Positions 18,563-27,179 of a DNA stretch of 29,666 nucleotides are shown piece after piece. The DNA is from Chara braunii (lineage: Eukaryota; Streptophyta; Charophyceae; Charales; Characeae): NCBI GenBank assembly GCA_003427395.1, contig BFEA01000211.1, forward strand, positions 1,246,101 to 1,275,766, read 5' to 3'. The first letter of the stretch is position 1. Every line of letters begins with the position of its first letter. The notes under the pieces are model-generated. The model saw only the letters and a program-made list of their open reading frames with translations, was not told the origin of the DNA and ran no database searches. Position numbers and translations under genes: made by a program.

Positions 18563-19435
18563 GGTCAGGCATTGTTTCTAAGATGAATGGCCGGACTGCT
18601 GTATTTTGTTTTGTTTTCTGAAGGACCAAGCATTGTTTCTAAGACGAATGGTTTGGTCGCTGTGTTTATTTAGTTTTGCCAAGCATTGTTTCTAAGATGA
18701 ATGACCTGGCTGCTTATTGAAGGGTATTGATTGCTTGACTTTTGAGGACCAGACATTGTTTCTAAGATGAATGGTCTGGTCGCTGTTTACTTTGGGTGGT
18801 TTCTGAACAGTCTTTGAGTTTAACCTAGAGTACTTTGTTTTTTTTATTGGTACTGAGAAAAAGGGGTTGAGCATTGTTTCTAAGATGGATGGCTAAACTC
18901 TTTTGGGGGCGAGGCATGTTCCATAAGATTGGATGGCCTTGGACTCATGCGACGCACGGCTGGATCAGAGAGAAATGAACCTGGCAGAGGACCAGATACG
19001 TTCCATAAGATTGGATGGTCTGACTCAATGCCTCGCACATTCTAGAACCCAAAATGTTATAATTTGGCTATATTTTTATTATTATTCTATTTGCGAACAG
19101 GCTGGTCAGACATGGTCCCATAAGATTGGATGGTCTGACTATAGCTTATCATAAAGTTGAAGAGAGTACAACTAAGAATATAACTGAAGGTAACTTTGGG
19201 CAGGCCGAGCTTTGTTTCTAAGATGAATGACTAAGTCCTACGCTCAGTTTTCGAACACTAAGTTCAGAGAGGTATATATAACTTGGGTATTAAACAGTTC
19301 AGGGCGGCTAAGCATTATTTCTAAGATGAATGACTTAGTCGTATGCCCAAAGGAAGAGAGAAATAGTTGTGCAACCTGTTCGTGTATACTTGATGGCTGA
19401 GTCAGGCATGTTCCATAAGATTGGATGGCCTGACT
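18563..19435. repeat. Array of 11 covarying hairpin repeats
   Basis: Eleven ~35-nt units are scattered over 873 bp at 53-121-bp intervals, all in one orientation. Each has a 7-nt arm, CAT(T), a conserved loop, (A)ATG, one bulged purine and a 3' arm. Units with their arms: 18563-18597 GGTCAGG/CCGGACT; 18624-18658 GACCAAG/TTTGGTC; 18677-18711 TGCCAAG/CCTGGCT; 18747-18781 GACCAGA/TCTGGTC; 18865-18899 GGTTGAG/CTAAACT; 18908-18943 GGCGAGG/CCTTGGA; 18990-19025 GACCAGA/TCTGACT; 19104-19140 GGTCAGA/TCTGACT; 19203-19237 GGCCGAG/CTAAGTC; 19306-19340 GGCTAAG/CTTAGTC; 19400-19435 AGTCAGG/CCTGACT. Units 2, 4, 8, 10 and 11 pair over all seven positions (with G-U); units 1, 3 and 5 have one or two mismatches; 6, 7 and 9 pair partly. 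Units 1-5, 9 and 10 have loop type A (GTTTCTAAGATG); 6, 7, 8 and 11 have type B (TTCCATAAGATTGG or close). The bulge is G in eight units and A in units 3, 9 and 10... at minimum always a purine. Function and family unknown. Confidence 0.93.
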
Positions 19436-19742
19436 TTACGCCTTATGTAAGCAGGGTATAAAGGATTAAAGCATTGAAAGACTATGAACTATTGTTTGTT
19501 AAATTGACCTTGGGATGGCGAGAGTACTTATCCTTGTGGTTTGACCTGCATGTGACTGAGTGAGGCTACTATTTGGTATGAGTTTCAATTTGACAAGTAG
19601 TTGCTTTATACGTTCGCCACGTGCTATAGCGATAGGAGTTAGCTTCAATTCCTGCATTTTCTGAGCTAAGTTTTTTTGTACTTAGACCGATTCTTGCATT
19701 TTCTGGGATTCTTTGTTATACTTGGCTTGTATAAGTTTTGGT
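19436..19742. other. AT-rich spacer after the hairpin array
   Basis: No further hairpin unit and no gene. The word TTCTTGCATTTTCTG and close variants recur near 19658 and 19691. Confidence 0.6.
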
Positions 19743-20056
19743 AAGTTACTTTCTCTACGGGAAGCGCTGCCGAAATTCCTGCAAATCGAAGGAGTTAGTC
19801 AAATTTTGACTTGTCAAAGTTCAACTTGTCTAAAGTTTATGTACGACTTAGTAAAAATCTGAAAAGTTTCCTTTTCTAAAGGGAGTGCTGCTCAAATTTT
19901 TGTTAATTCAGGGAGTTAGACAAAATTGAACTTTGAAAAGTCAAAGACTATTTTTGGTTTCATATTTGGGCTGATATAAATTTTGAAAAGACACTTTTCC
20001 TACGGGAAGCGCTGCCGAAATTTTCTTAAGTTAAGGGAGATAAATTATATTTTGAC
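19743..20056. repeat. Three ~122-bp direct repeats
   Basis: Units start near 19743, 19864 and 19987. Each begins AAG followed by a T/C-rich stretch, then CTACGGGAAGCGCTGCCGAA (units 1 and 3) or CTAAAGGGAGTGCTGCTCAA (unit 2), then a GGAG-TTAG or GGAGATAA word, and then sequence resembling TTTTGACTTGTCAAAG. Divergence is substantial, so these are old tandem copies. They follow the hairpin array on the same side. Confidence 0.8.
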
Positions 20057-20227
20057 AGGTGGCGATTTTAGCGATCCACTCTGTATAAAGGAGATTATGC
20101 CAGGGTCTACCTTTGCTTTGAGCACGTCTTAAAGGTAGATTCGGGCTTAGCCAATTAGAAGGATCTTGGATGAGAATGTGTTATCGAGTTGTATTCTCCA
20201 TACACTTATAATTTTAGCTTGGGGATT

Positions 20228-20249
20228 GACCTGTCATGTGTTACAGGTC
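20228..20249. repeat. Perfect 7-bp hairpin
   Basis: GACCTGT/ACAGGTC with the 8-nt loop CATGTGTT. The arm length recalls the upstream array, but the loop differs and I do not count it as a unit. Confidence 0.55.
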
Positions 20250-21180
20250 CTATTGATCGTATTGATTCAGGATCTAGAATAGAATCAGCTCGATCCTACG
20301 AGGATCATCTTCTGATATCACCGATAACAGGTCGGTTGCCGATTCGTCGGTTTACGATTCAACTCCAATTCACTCTTGCCACTCAACCTAAAGGCTTTAG
20401 CCTTGTGATTGAACTGTTTTGTTGTGGTTTCACCTGGACTTTATTGAATGGTCACCCAACAAAAGTACTAAGTATTTATTTAAGAGTTGCACGAGTGAGG
20501 CTTGTATGGCTAAAGCGAGGGGCATGAGTGCAAGGAATGGTTGAAGTTGACCCCGTGTAGTGTGGACTTCTTGATGAATCTTTGATGTGATTGCAAGTAT
20601 GGTTGTGGTTCGGCTTCTGGATGTGACTGCCTGCGATTACATACATATATGGCTGAGAGGAGTCTCACTGTGACTGTGAGAAGTGATCGTCCTATATAAA
20701 TAAGCCTTATATATATATATATTTATATGTGCCTTGGGGATGCGCGCGGCTTACTGAGATCGTGCGCAAGGGTTAACCAGGTTATGATTTGAGGAAAAAA
20801 AAGGGAGATCCCCTTTTATCCTTTGCTTCTTAGAGATTTTCATGATCGAAAGTTGGTCCTGGGCCGGGATTCGAGGTCCTTGTTCAGGACATCCCAAGCC
20901 CTAGACTCTGTAGGGAAGGAATCTGCCCCCGTGCAGAGCCTATTCGCCCCACTCTGCACAGAGTGCAGAAGAGGGTGTGTGGTCTTCAACCGCGCATGGC
21001 GGTTGTCCAGCGTCGAGAGATTAACCCTCAAGGCGCGTGTCAGCCGACACTTGAGTGTCGAATGTGACCCTCGAGATTAACGAGGACCTCACGATTATGG
21101 GCACTACATAGTACGCCATCATTGCGACTGCTTGCGCACACTTGCATTGCGAGTCGATATGAGTTGGCCCTGCACCCGCG
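20250..21180. other. Unassigned stretch with a (TA)n run
   Basis: A (TA)n tract lies at 20708-20727, and AAAGGG...CCCCTTT could pair near 20797-20816. ORFs of 112 and 85 aa have no recognised domain. Confidence 0.55.
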
Positions 21181-21186
21181 GGGTTT

Positions 21187-21195
21187 TATATAAAG
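21187..21195 (+). promoter_or_regulatory. Possible TATA box
   Basis: TATATAAAG in a GC-rich context is the best TATA-like word in the non-coding zone. No supported gene lies downstream; the first ATG (21237) opens a low-complexity frame through a GT repeat. It could be by chance. Confidence 0.2.
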
Positions 21196-21281
21196 TTTCG
21201 CGCGCGACGCCTATCTGATTTCCGCATCGAAAAGTTATGGGACGGCTACTGAAGGGACTAGGAGTGTTGTCGTGTTGTTTG

Positions 21282-21302
21282 ATGTGTGTGTGTGTGTGTG
21301 TG
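21282..21302. repeat. (GT)n microsatellite
   Basis: About ten GT units, causing the Cys/Val runs seen in the overlapping frame. Confidence 0.95.
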
Positions 21303-21309
21303 TTTTATT

Positions 21310-21779
21310 TTTGTGTTCGTAAAGTGGTGTGCGCGTGGCGTGTGGGATGCGTTCTAGTCGACCGACGACGAGTAGCACTTGGGACCTCAACCCCCCAAGA
21401 TGTCGATTCGCGTGCGGGTCCGATAGAGGCGTATTACCGCACGTGCCCCCTATGCTACAACGAACGAGAAACGCCCTCTGCTGGCTCACCTCTGCGATTG
21501 CAACTGATCAGCTTTCGTACTGTGGACTGGTAGCTCGGCGGGGATACGCCCACCGAAGGAAGGTGACAGCTCCCGTAAGGTGGAGGTAAGTTGTGCCTCT
21601 CGTAGGCCCTATCCTGTCGTAGGGGCTCGCGAGAGGTATGGCTGGTGCACTCGGCCGGAGCGGCCTAAGGAAACTCCATTGGTGTGTCCGTGACGAGGTT
21701 GGTCCAACTCCTGTGTGACGCGGCCGAGAGGGTCCCGCGCTGCCACGTGCGGTGCCGGGCCGATGCGCCCGACACCATG
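21310..21779. other. Unassigned GC-rich stretch
   Basis: Overlapping ORFs on both strands, none with a domain. Confidence 0.5.
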
Positions 21780-21938
21780 CACGAAAAGCACGTATCCACG
21801 ATAAGCACGAAAAACACGGATCAACAATGAGCACAAAGCACCAAAGAAAAGCACGGATCCCCAATGAGCACGAATCCGCGATGAGCACATATTCACGATG
21901 AGCACTGAGCACCCAAAGCACGGATCGACGATGAGCGT
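21780..21938. repeat. Degenerate AGCACGGATC / ACGATGAGCAC minisatellite
   Basis: Irregular units built from AAGCACGGATC and CACGATGAGCAC, with 17- to 40-bp spacing. The minus-strand frames across it show the repeat as periodic LIVDPCF / LIADSC-like peptides, but there is no recognised protein. Confidence 0.75.
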
Positions 21939-22142
21939 GTGATCATGCACCAAAGAAAATGTGTCGGACTCGCCGGGATGGCGGTTCGACAGGATGGAGA
22001 AGAAGGGTAGACGAAGGAGGAGGTAGAGATGAAGCTGGAAGGGACAGCGCAGCTCCGACGCAGACTCCACACGCACATACTCCAGGATCTGCAAAAGTCA
22101 ATAATATCGAAAAACAGACAACTACTGGGGTATACCCCCAGC

Positions 22143-22184
22143 GGACTGACTGACTGGACTGGACTGGACTGGACTGGACTGGCC
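22143..22184. repeat. (GGACT)n pentanucleotide repeat
   Basis: About six GGACT units preceded by GACTGACTGACT. Confidence 0.92.
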
Positions 22185-22210
22185 TGGTACAGACAGTTAG
22201 AACAGCACAT

Positions 22211-22248
22211 GGCCTGTGGGGTCAGGCCACGGCCTGGTCCCACAGGCC
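22211..22248. repeat. 38-nt near-perfect palindrome (18-bp arms)
   Basis: GGCCTGTGGG-GT-CAGGCC (22211-22228) pairs with GGCCTG-GT-CCCACAGGCC (22231-22248) around AC. Sixteen pairs are Watson-Crick and the two GT/GT positions form G-U pairs in RNA. It lies 27 bp after the GGACT repeat. Confidence 0.93.
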
Positions 22249-23353
22249 GAACTGGGCAAATAGCCAAATAGGCCCTGGCTGTACGTCAGGGCAGATGAAG
22301 GCCCGCTGCACGATCCTCAGACCTGTAATGGATCGCAAGAGCCATAAACACGCTATCCACAAAAGCAGCGGAACTCTGCAATAAAGAAAGCTGAGAAATC
22401 TAGGATGCTGAGCAAGCTCCATGCGGAGTCCATGCGATGCATCCTAAGCTACATAATGTCAAAAGAAAAGCAAATGTCTGGTATACATATCCTAGCTAAC
22501 AGCAGAAAATGAAATGTAGTATGATACAATCTTAAAGTCCTGGAGGCAGTGGCCTCAGTGCTGAAAGGAAAAGAGCAATATGTCACAAGATAATGTCATG
22601 TCGCTGAACCACTAAGAGTGGGATGGTCTCAGAGGGGGTGAATGCAGCCTAAGAATCGAAACTCCTAAGGGCAGTCACACATGAAGGTGGGATAGGTCAT
22701 CAGGCTCAAGGTGAGAGAGTGGTAGGGAAACAAAACCAATGACCCTAACAGATAGACCATCAAGGCGGGTAATGCTCGACAAAAGGGTGACACCATGCAG
22801 GGTCGACCATGAAAAGGGGAGCCTGGAATAGGGTGGAGGTATGCCGAACTGGAGACATGCAATAACCGGCGCTAGGGTGATGAGGGCAGTGGGTGAGGGA
22901 AACATGCACACAACTCACCGACTGGGAGAGGGAGCTAGATCTGGGAGCAAGGAAGCCAAGATAACGCTACGGTCCCAATGCCTATGCGATACCAAGGGAG
23001 AGCCAAACTCAAAGAGACCCAACTAAGTGAGAACCATCATGCGACAGAGCCAAGGGAGTATGCAAGGTAGGGTGGTGACATGAAGTAGTCACGTCCAAAG
23101 TAGCTGAAGTCGTCGAAGTGGTCGATGACGTCGATGAAGTTGCAGTGGAGTCGATGTCGAAGCAGAGCCGCAAAACGCTGACATCCTGAAGAAGAGATGA
23201 TGATGGAGTACCTGATGGTGTGGGTCAGTGGGAAAAGATAGAGGATAAGAGTGTCAGTCATTGTAACGCGAAGGGCGACGATGAGTGCGCTGTGGACGCT
23301 CGGAGGCGACCGTCTACGGCTGAGGAACGGCCTTAGAGGGAGCGGGCTCGTCC
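22249..23353. other. Presumed 3' flank of element 2
   Basis: This follows the chromodomain stop on the minus strand, so the element's 3' untranslated region and 3' LTR would lie here. I could not find LTR ends or a clear polypurine tract. Small ORFs lack domains. Confidence 0.4.
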
Positions 23354-23530
23354 TCAGCATGATGTCGGCCGAGTAGAAGCAGATGTCTCAGCATGACGAG
23401 CACGATCATATGCACGCACCAGCATCCTGGCGTGCTGCAAGTGCTCGAGGCGCTCCCAAGTAGCCTCCTCATCAGGGTAGCCCTTCCAACGCACAAGGTA
23501 CTCGATGCGTGGAGGGGTATCGTCGGTAAC
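23354..23530 (-). pseudogene. Chromodomain, element 2
   Basis: This segment continues the integrase frame after a TGA (23531-23533) and runs 58 codons to a TGA at 23354-23356. It reads RIEYLVRWKGYPDEEATWER and then LEHLQHARMLVRAYD, the classic chromodomain strand YLVRWKGY, the TWE motif and the C-terminal helix. The start of the domain (EEFVVSDIISR) lies before the stop. In chromoviruses this domain guides integration to modified histones. The stop is one transition from Arg CGA, so the domain was probably joined to integrase until recently. Confidence 0.9.
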
Positions 23531-23533
23531 TCA

Positions 23534-24568
23534 GCGTGATATGATGTCGGAAACGACGAACTCCTCGTGACTGTCCACCATGATAGGTGGAGGGCGCTCA
23601 TAAGGGCGTCCGGCGAAGCGCTCGGACGATCTGCGATAAGGACGCAGCAAGGAGACATGGTAAACATCGTGTATGCGAGCCTGTCGAAGATAATCAGGTA
23701 GCTTCACACGGAAGCTGACCGGACTAGCGGCAGTATCAAAACCGACGGCCTGAAGGATGCGGCATGGACCGAAGAAACGACGCTTGAACTTGCGAAGCGT
23801 ATCTGCTTCGAGTTGTAAGTGGCGTGCGTCGACGAGCACATCGTCACCGACTTTGAATGGATGATCCATTAGTGATCGGTTCGCTCGTGCGGCCATGCGA
23901 GTCTGGGAGTCGGTTAAACTCTCGTGTGCGCGCTTCATAATCGCTGCCATGTGGGCAATCCAGTCGTCAAGCGCAGGGCAACGAGTGTCTGGGCGCAACC
24001 GCGATGGTCGTAGAAAATTCGCGGGTACGCGAGGGTGGTAGCCGAGGTCGCAATAGAATGGCGACATGCCTGTGGCTGGCGAAACAGCGTGGTTGTACGC
24101 AATCTCCGCGTGGGCTAAGTGTAAGTCCCACTGCTGGTCATCCCTAACAAACTTTCGGAGGATATTACCGAGAGTTTTGTTGGTGACCTCAGTCTGACCA
24201 TCCGNCTGAGGGTGGTAAGACGATGAGAAGCGGAGCTGGGATCCGTACACCTCGTGTAGGCATCGCCAGAATGTGCTGGTAAAGCGCGGGTCACGGTCGG
24301 AGATGATGCTCTGAGGTAAGCTGTGATCTCTCACGACTCGCTCGAAGACGATGTCGGCGACCTCACGAGCGCTAATGTGATAGCGGCACGGGACAAAATG
24401 TGCACGCTTCGTGAAGCGATCGACGACGACCAAGATAGCATCATGACCCCGCGCAGTGGGTGGGCGGGGGGGACCAATGAAATCCATCGAGATGGACTGC
24501 CAACGACCCTCAGGTATGGGTAGGGGCTGAAGTAACCCATACGGAAGGTGGTTCGCACTGTTCACCTC
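23534..24568 (-). pseudogene. Integrase core and C-terminal domain, element 2
   Basis: An open frame of 344 codons. The DDE core is complete: Asp in SISMDFIGPP, Asp in SIISDRDPRF, and Glu in HPQxDGQTE, where x is the codon containing the N at 24205 (Thr, Ser, Ala or Pro). Then come TGMSPFYCDLGYHPR, the hydrophobic DDVLVDARHLQL strand, KRRFFGPCRILQAVG (GPY/F-like) and ARIHDVYHVSLLRPY. The last residues start a chromodomain that continues past a stop. The Met at 24565 lies just after a nonsense codon inside the zinc-finger region, so it is not the native start. Confidence 0.94.
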
Positions 24569-24874
24569 CTAGCAGGTAGGACACTCCTGGATGTAGGCTT
24601 TGACAAAGTCTTTGGACTTCGGCCAGACGTATAGGCGGCAAACACGAACCAACGTCTTGTGGAAACCCATATGACCGGCAGCTGCCTGGTCATGGAACTC
24701 TGCTACAGCCTGGATGCGGAGCTGTCCGGTGGAGGGAACACAGATATGTGGTTCTAGCTGACCAGATCTTCCATGCCAGTACACGAGGCCGTTCTCCCCG
24801 AGGGAGTAGGAAGGAACGGTCTTGCCACTCCGCAGTGTTGTGTGGATGACGCGATAATCGGGCCAGTGGCGGTA
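24569..24874 (-). pseudogene. Integrase HHCC zinc finger, element 2
   Basis: The frame reads AEFHDQAAAGHMGFHKTL, then VWPKSKDFVKAYIQECPTC, supplying both His (FHD, GHM) and both Cys of the HHCC finger. The codon after the last Cys is TAG (24569-24571), where relatives usually have Gln, one transition from CAG. Reading resumes in the same frame with NHLPYGLLQPLPIP into the core. A further in-frame TAG at 24875-24877 separates this part from RNase H. Confidence 0.88.
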
Positions 24875-25571
24875 CTAAGTACGGTACGCGTCGATCACCG
24901 ACTGATCAACAGTGGTGATGGAGATGGTAGCAAGATGGATGGGTTCCTGATTGTGATCAGGATGGCGAGACAAGGCATCGGCGACGCGGTTCGTTTCACC
25001 CTTGATGGGCTGAGTGGTGAAACTGAACTCGGATAAGTCACGCCACCAGCGTGTCTGTCGAGGGGAAAACTTAGGCTTCGTGAGGAAATCCCGGACAACT
25101 GAGTTGTCCGCGCGCACCGTGAAGGGCACCCTGTGCAGATAATGATGCCAATGTCGGGTAGCATAAACTACTGCGAGAACCTCACGTTCATCAGCAGTGT
25201 AGTTTATCTCGTCAGGCAGTAGCTGACGAGAGTAGAAAGCGATCGGGAAATCCCCAACACGAGCCTCGACAGTCCCATCCTCCGCGATGGTCGGGGAGTA
25301 AGTAACAGAAAGACTGTCAGTGGAGGGAAGTGGTGGGAGGGTAGGCCTCGGTCGAGAAGTAGTGTCAGCAGGAGAGGGGGGGAAGGAGGAACATGGGGGT
25401 AAGGTGAATCTGGAGGAGAGGGAAACACCTGAGAAAGGACAGCTCCTACTGCAAAATCTGACGCATCGGTGGTGACGATAAAGAGACGATAAAAATCGGG
25501 AAGGCGAAGCACCGACGCACAGGTTACCGCCTTCTTGAGGGCGCGAAAGGTGTCCTCGCACAGGGGTGTCC
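24875..25571 (-). pseudogene. RNase H domain, element 2
   Basis: The first part is read in one frame (TTDASDFAVGAVLSQ, about 25420-25465) and the rest in another (DFPIAFYSRQLLPDEINYTA, DEREVLAVVYATRHW, FTVRADNSVVRDFL, ETNRVADALSRHPDH). All four acidic positions are present: TDAS, DERE, RADN and VADALSR. Between LSQ and PIAFYSR lie about 60 Pro/Ser/Thr-rich residues where relatives have a short loop. The frame change falls in this insert. Confidence 0.85.
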
Positions 25572-26273
25572 AAAACCACGGCGGTCTTCGGCTGGTCCTT
25601 TGCGGCAACGCGGATCTGGTGGTAACCACTACGAAGATCGATCTTCATTAGGAAGCGGTTGCCTGCCAGACGGTCAAACAGCTCATCCGTGCGGGGCATG
25701 GGATAACTGTTTTTTAACCGTGTAACGGTTAAGGCCGCGGTAATCGATGCAGAGGCGGAGAGTTCCGTCCGTTTTGCGAGCAAAGAGGACAGGTGCACCC
25801 CAAGGGGAGTTACTGGGTTTAATGAAACCCAGTCGAAGGAGCTCCTCAAGCTGACGCTTGAGTTTCGTCGCCTCTAGGATCGAGAGTCGGTACGGTGCTT
25901 GATGGTGAACACGATAGTCAGGCATGAGCTGGATAGAATGCTCAACACCGCTCATCGGGGGAATCCTGCTGTATGAGAAATACGGGGGAAAGACGTCGCG
26001 GTACTCTCGAATCAGGTCGCGAACGGTCGACTCTAAGTCTGTCGTGAACCGTGTGAGTTCCTCAGCGTCTGCGTCGGCACGAGACGTATGTGTGGACTCG
26101 ACAGTCGACGGCGCAGGGGCCTGGGACGTGGAGGGGGTATCCGCAGGCTGACGGGTGGACGTAGAGATGGGTGCCGTGAAGATGGAGGAAGGGTTAGGGG
26201 TATCCGGCTCCAGAGAGATGAGCTCAACCTCGGGACAAAGTGGATCATAGCGAAGAAGATCCATGACGTTCAC
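25572..26273 (-). pseudogene. Reverse transcriptase with the catalytic palm deleted, element 2
   Basis: The frame from 26273 passes a Pro/Ser-rich linker and reaches [43 protein letters not shown] frame change near 25725 leads to [15 protein letters not shown] and FLMKIDLRSGYHQIRV (first catalytic Asp) and AAKDQPKTA. The next codons, in a third frame, are WFWTPLCEDTFRALKKAV, which belongs after the RT domain. The template grip, the YxDD active site and the thumb are absent. Relatives have roughly 150 residues there. This RT could not work, so the copy depended on enzymes from elsewhere or is simply dead. Confidence 0.88.
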
Positions 26274-26871
26274 TTAGTAGAACGTGACGTCCTCCTGTCG
26301 TATGAAGTGAGCAAATTGACGAGGGGAAGTGAAGGCAATGTTGGGGTGAGACCCTGAGGGACGAGGGTCCCGGGGAAGTAGGTCGGGAGGAGTGTCGCCC
26401 GTAGTTCCAATGAAGGGGACGCGATGGGTCTGACCACATTTCGTTTTGAGAACAAGTGTCTCGGTCGCCCATTCGGCCTCGGTGCTACAGAACCGGCGAG
26501 ACCAGGGAGTGCCAAGGATAAAGTCGTACCCAGTCTCCAGCACATCAAAGTATGCGGAGGAATGGTAGCGCCGAGGCGCCTGGGTACTATCCGGTGGCTG
26601 GAGGGTGAGGGAGAAGTGGAGGTCAGGGACCGTTTGATCGAAGAAGCGCTGTGTCTTGTAATCTCCGAGGGTAACGGAGATAGGAATAATGGGTAGCTAG
26701 GCGAGCTTCCTCGACCACTCGAGGGTGAACGGAATCTCCCTGTGAACCAGAGTCCCATAAAGCGCGGTACACCCTTGTAGATGTCCCTAGGCGAATAGGG
26801 ATAATGGGTAGGGTGCGATCAGAGTCAGAAAGCAGAGCGAGAAGATGACGCAGGACGTTGGCGTGTCTCAT
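26274..26871 (-). pseudogene. Retropepsin-type protease, element 2
   Basis: Two frames are needed. The first (26623-26871) has TLPIIPIRLG and VYRALWDSGSQGDSVHPRVV, with the DSG catalytic triad intact. The second (26274-26543 and upstream) has FDVLETGYDFILGTPWSRRF, matching the ILGxPW strand near the end of gypsy proteases. The frame change lies near 26700. Upstream in the first frame is a 97-codon linker (26881-27174) separated by a TAG at 26881-26883. Confidence 0.87.
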
Positions 26872-26880
26872 GAGTCGCTC

Positions 26881-27174
26881 CTAACAAGCCTGCAGAATGC
26901 TAAAGTCCAAGAGAGATGACACAACGTCATCGCGAGTCGCCAGCTGAGCGCTACAACGGGCCGTGCGAATGGCACGACGCGTCGGAAGTCTCGGGGGAGA
27001 AGCGCTAGATGTGGCGGTCTGTTGGGAGGCAGACGGTACCTCGACAGGCGACGGGGCATAGAGAACTGTGTCTGTCGTGTCCTGAGGGTCCTCTGGTGGG
27101 GTAGCCAAAGGGGCGAACCGCGACTCGGTCGTCGGAAAGCCGGCTACATGCGAGGCCTCAGTGGTACACTGCAT
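26881..27174 (-). pseudogene. Gag-protease linker, element 2
   Basis: A 97-codon open stretch rich in Ala, Thr, Ser and Pro, with no recognised domain. It shares the frame of the protease that follows and is separated from it by a TAG. It begins just past the Gag stop in a different frame, so Gag and Pol may have been separate frames originally, or a mutation split them. Confidence 0.6.
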
Positions 27175-27179
27175 CGTGG

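Noticed and set aside
18563-19435. Hairpin array as a CRISPR array
   Set aside because: Spacing is irregular, repeat arms vary between units, there are no cas genes and the context is eukaryotic.
21187-21590. Host gene driven by the TATA-like word
   Set aside because: The downstream frames pass through a GT repeat and have no recognised domain.
26795-26811. Homing endonuclease recognition site resembling TAGGGATAA
   Set aside because: Only the first nine bases resemble the I-SceI site and the rest differs; it lies in coding sequence of the protease.
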